From positions 13,206,001 through 13,270,000 of the forward strand of contig NC_079887.1 in the NCBI RefSeq assembly GCF_029227915.1: 64,000 nt of DNA, written 5' to 3'. The stretch comes from Hydractinia symbiolongicarpus (taxonomy: Eukaryota; Cnidaria; Hydrozoa; Anthoathecata; Hydractiniidae). Positions 59,995 to 64,000 of this stretch are shown here, one piece after another; position 1 is the stretch's first letter, and every line of letters begins with the position of its first letter. The translations under genes and the position numbers were made by a program. The notes under the pieces were generated by a model. It did not search any database, was not told where the DNA came from, and saw nothing but the letters and a program-made list of their open reading frames with translations.

Positions 59995-60818
59995 CTTACC
60001 ATCTACTAACATGTATTTATGTTTTTTAATTAAAGTGATATGAATCAATATTCTTTCTAGATAACTTTCACAACTATAGAAAATACTTTTTATTTATTAA
60101 AAAGGAATTTACTGAATAAAATGGATCAATTTTTGTAATTACTTAAGAAGTAATTACTTTTGTTTGGAGGTTTGGTTTAATTGTGTATTCTGCGTATTAG
60201 ATTTCCAGAACGGAAAGTAAAACTTGTTTGCTAAGTATGTTAAGAACTTTCGTCGCAAGCATAATCTCACCCCACACGCAATTTCGAGAGTAGAGGTACC
60301 AGCCAACTAAAAAAGTACCTCAAGTGTAGAAAACTTCTGACAATCAATGTTACGCAATATACGAAAATATATTCAAATAGAGAAGACAAAAATGTAAAAA
60401 AATACTCTATAAAAATTATTATAACGCATATTATTATATACCCGTAAGCAAAAACAGCCATTGAATAAATAATCGTATTCCACGCGTATTATTCAATGCT
60501 TGTGACGTAACAATAGTTTTGAGAAAACATTCGTAAACGCATGTTTTGATTTTATCCTTTCCGCCTCATTAATTTTTATCGTAATTAACTGTGATTGGTT
60601 GTTTCTTAGTGGTCCGTTTTCTGATTGGTCGATTTCCAAACACGTGAAATGGCGGGAACTTTTTTGTCGAGAAAATTCTTTTTACAAAAACATCAAAACA
60701 AAGAAATCGAAACAAAAATGAATCGCTTCACTATAAAATGAAACGAAAACAAAACAAACACAAAACAAAATAAGTAATATTAATTATAACAATCTCTTTT
60801 GGGTATATAATAAAACAT

Positions 60819-60952
60819 ATATACAATAGGTAAACATAGGTTATTGGATTTATTAACCCGAGGTGATTTATACTCAACGACGCGCAGCGTCGTTGAATAT
60901 AAATCACCTCGGGTTAATAAATCTCAATAACCTATGTTTACCTATTGTATAT
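60819..60952. repeat. 134-bp palindrome, ~65-bp arms
   Basis: Arms beginning ATATACAATAGGTAAACATA pair over about 65 bases with very few mismatches around a GCA centre (AACGACGC/GCGTCGTT). The inner arm holds ACCCGAGGTGATTTATA. It is likely a foldback miniature transposon. Confidence 0.9.
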
Positions 60953-61673
60953 CTACTTATTAACCAACTTAAGAGTTGGCAAACGACAATTTAAACGTCC
61001 AACTATTAATATAGCCATGTATGAATCTATTTATAAGCTTTATGGGAATTCTTAGGATATATTGTATGTTATTATTTGTTTGCCACATTAGTGTGACTAA
61101 ATACCAAGCAGTTATTCAGATATTTTGCAAAGCTTAAATTTAAATTAATTTTTACGATGATATTATTACCAAAAATGCTGACATCAGCATTTTTTTGTCC
61201 AAATTGTTACTCCCACCAAGGAGCCCTCAAATAGCCTAGCGGAATTAATTTTTTATCGCACACAAATATAAGTAACCGTACGATCTTTGTCCGTTGGGCC
61301 TTAAAATGTTTAATTCTCAATTTTTTTATTTGCATGACTCAACAAGGTTTAACATTTTTGCAATTCCTATATGACCCACAGTGGCAGATTTAGGGTATGT
61401 CAAGCTAGTCGGGTGGACGTGCTTAATTTTCGTCAAAAGCCTTGTTGTTGCAATTTCAAAATAGTATTTTTCTTATAAACAAAAATCTTTCCGGGTCTCT
61501 TATAATGCGCCGGATTGAATTTATATAGAATTTTTACACTTAATACACACGTGCATATGTTATATAGTTGAGCGCATATTCATCAATGATATGGCGTAAT
61601 ACTTAAGAAACTTCTTAATTATCCTGCGACTAACTTCGCATGTTGTTTTATTAGGGGGCACACAATTCAGTTA

Positions 61674-61809
61674 TCTATATTGTAATAGCCAAATACGTCT
61701 GTCTGTCTGTCACGCAAAATGGTAGCTTAGCTGCGCGAGTAGAAAGACGCACGCAATGTGGTATAAAAAGGACGGGCGAATCCTGGATTTTTCACGGGAT
61801 AACGACTAG
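61674..61809 (+). mobile_element. Mini-Helitron, 136 bp
   Basis: It starts TCTATATTGTAATAGCC after an A and ends ATAACGACTAG before a T. The core has GTCTGTCTGTCTGTCACGCA and GGTATAAAAAGGACGGG, and the hairpin is slightly degraded (CCTGGATTTTTCACGGG). Confidence 0.8.
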
Positions 61810-61841
61810 TTTGCTTTAACTCACCGTAAAAATTGTCGCAT

Positions 61842-62011
61842 ATACCCCCTTATTTAATCTCGATGTACTTCGACTTACTTGTTATTACAGGGGGTAAAAA
61901 ATATAAATAATGGTAACATGTGACCGTAAAAGGCATAAGACAACCCCTGTAATTGTGACATAAGTACGTCAAAGTACGTCGAGGATATTCATTAAGGGGT
62001 AGTGACTTGGG
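61842..62011. repeat. Inverted-repeat element, MITE-like
   Basis: The left arm starts ATACCCCCTTATTTAATCT and runs to ACAGGGGG near 61894. The right arm, from CCCCTGTAATTG at 61944 to TTAAGGGGTA, is its diverged inverse. About 50 bases separate them. The words TACTTCGACTTACTTG and TACGTCAAAGTACGTCG fall at matching places. Confidence 0.65.
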
Positions 62012-63154
62012 AAATACCGCTAAAAGTCGTTAGAAACAAACAAACTTCGTCGTACAGTAGTTTTTCGCAACAAAAATAAAATAACAACATATTTACTTTT
62101 GAAGATTTGTTATCAAGGTAATAAAATATCAAAGAACTAAGAACTTGACAAAAATTTGTGCAATTACCCCCTGATAAATTTATTGCGACTTACTTGTGAA
62201 CAGATTTCCATGCTGAACTGAAAATGAAACTTTAAAGCCGTCGCATGCGTGGTGTGCGTACAAAGTTATTTGTCAGCTGAAGAAAGAAAACGCATGATGT
62301 TTTTTATTAAAGCTTTGCTTTTAGTTAGGTTGGATAAAGAAAGTTGTTGTGCCTGGTACTGTGCATTTTCGAATTAAAAGCAGATTTGAATTGGAATAAG
62401 CTGCTTTTTTTAAATCAACAATTTTAGCTTCAAAGAATGGTTTACTTTACAAGACCTCGAAATATATTATTTTCTGGTGAACTTTGTTTCTTGATGGACG
62501 GTGTTATAGGTTGAAGCAGATTTAGTATTGTTTACAATGCGTTTTTAGCTAGTTAGAATGCAGATAACTTGTGCAGAAACACTTCAATACCATTTTTGAA
62601 CTAGTAAGATAAAAAATCACTGAATTTTTGTTACTTATATAAAAACGGAAAATGGCTTATTCACATAAAAAATGTAATTTATACTTTATAAAATATAATT
62701 TATGTTCTGTTGCATAAATTATATTCTGCTTTTTTTTCGCACACAGGCTTTCATATAACAGTACTCGTCTTCTGCTTGTCACAAGTCTACTAAAATATGC
62801 TCTCCAGTGTAGAGTGTTCCATATGGTATACAAAAATTTGTAGTTTTTAAAAAAGCCTCCTGGATAGAGGGTTAAAATACTCAAGATTTTTTTCAAAGCG
62901 TGCAAAAATTTTGGCCTCAACACACAGGGTTGTGTAAACCGCTTTATGAAACGTCAAAGTAAACTGGCTTTAAATCTCAGTATAAAAGTGGCTAATATAT
63001 AGACCTTTCCCTGCTTGCTTTTTCTCATCTTAGTTTTAATGTATTTTTTAAATGGGATTTTATGCGCTTAGTAAAAAACGCCCTTTAACGCCTTGCGTAC
63101 TTTTAACGCCCATTTTCTAGTGACTTTGTAAAAAAATGAACTAACTTGTTTAAA

Positions 63155-63172
63155 TTTCTGTATCCGCCCCTG
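63155..63172. mobile_element. hAT-like terminal repeat
   Basis: TGTATCCGCCCCTG is the inverse of CAGGGGCGGATACA, matching the left end of the complete hAT element at 22568 in its first 11 bases. A possible opposite end of a related type (CAGTGGCAGATTTAGGG) is at about 61379, but the two do not pair well. It marks a remnant or small non-autonomous copy. Confidence 0.45.
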
Positions 63173-64000
63173 ATCCATTTGCAGATTTTCTGTGTGTAAC
63201 ACATCTTGCAGGCAAAGATAAGCATCTCCTGACTTTTCTTAATTTTTATTTAGGCCTGTGATGTAAAAGAAAGAAAATAAATGCACTTCATAGAAGAGTA
63301 CCATTGCATATTGGGTCCAGGGTAAATTGAATTCAAAAACGGCCAAAACCTAGTACAAGTGTGTAAAACTGTAAGAGTGTTGTAATGTGGAATTTGTTAT
63401 CTACGTATGGACCATATATATTGTCACCAGGTGGGTACTTCGGTATTGCTGAGGAGGTATATGGTACCAAGAATTAAAACACACCACTACAGAAAGGACA
63501 ATTCTGATCCCACTGACGTATATGTTCTTGTTTCTTCATCTACATCATCCTTCTATTCATTTTCAATATTCTACAGACGTTTCTAATTTAATGACACCTG
63601 CGTTAAAATTTCCAATGCAACGGGTCTTTATATTGTTATTGTTAAATTAAGAACTATATTGCATATATGACGACATTATAGAAAAACAACATCAATAAAG
63701 TCAATTTTGCATGAAACAAGTATAACAGATATAACAGGACTATGGCATTAGTACCATGTGAGCAAATTAAATTACAATATAATGTAACATAAATTAAATG
63801 TGGAAAATAGCCTAGTAGTATGTGATGCGGTATTTCTGATCCCAATAACGTCATCAAATTATTCTCTTAGCTGGAATAGGTTTGCATTAAGACATTCCAC
63901 AATTTATGTTTCATCACCCAATCGAAAATAGCTCGGGTTATATGGCCTGGGGGTACTTTATTCCCTTCTCCCCTTCCGTGCACAAAAGGATAAAAGGCAT

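Larger units (their letters stand above)
59995..64000. other. Region upstream of RcpB with several small elements
   Basis: The RcpB promoter should lie at the left edge. The rest holds a long palindrome (60819-60952), a mini-Helitron (61674-61809), an inverted-repeat element (61842-62011) and hAT-like ends (61379 and 63172). No gene is supported on either strand; frames at 60267, 62657 and 63654 look random. Confidence 0.4.

Overview
The window looks like nuclear DNA from an AT-rich cnidarian, probably a hydrozoan. Genes have short exons, GT-AG introns and many inserted transposons. The organism call is inference from gene style and transposon families; no species marker was seen. Where exon joins are given, they were checked by hand for splice dinucleotides and reading phase.

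Layout. 1.0-4.3 kb: a decayed BEL/Pao retrotransposon. 5.2-6.1 kb: the last three exons of an unrecognised plus-strand gene. 7.5-9.4 kb: a two-exon secreted protein on the minus strand, resembling N-formylglutamate amidohydrolase. 9.8-10.9 kb: a ~129-bp satellite. 16.07-17.5 kb: an intronless CYP4-like cytochrome P450. 22.57-27.65 kb: a complete hAT-type transposon with an intact two-exon transposase. 31.2-34.6 kb: a second amidohydrolase-like gene, apparently fused to a long Ser/Thr/Lys-rich secreted region. 38.0-42.9, 46.1-52.4 and 57.3-60.0 kb: three minus-strand genes, called RcpC, RcpA and RcpB here, that encode single-pass receptors.

The receptor cluster is the most interesting part. 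RcpA and RcpB share an eight-cysteine ectodomain I do not recognise. RcpC has a cysteine-free, mucin-like ectodomain with 24-residue repeats. All three have a signal peptide, one membrane span ending in phase 2, and a cytoplasmic tail built from exons in the same phase order (0 to 1, 1 to 0, then a phase-0 last exon). The tails of RcpA and RcpC carry YxxL pairs at ITAM-like spacing; that of RcpB has a single YxxL. RcpA has seven such tyrosine motifs in its last exon. RcpA is resolved over all eight exons. RcpB and RcpC each still lack one very short juxtamembrane exon. Architecture and clustering recall invertebrate allorecognition or immune receptor complexes such as Hydractinia Alr, but the ectodomains show no immunoglobulin signature.

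The rest is intergenic or intronic DNA rich in small mobile elements: mini-Helitrons, near-perfect palindromes, a tRNA-like foldback, foldback repeats and hAT-like ends.
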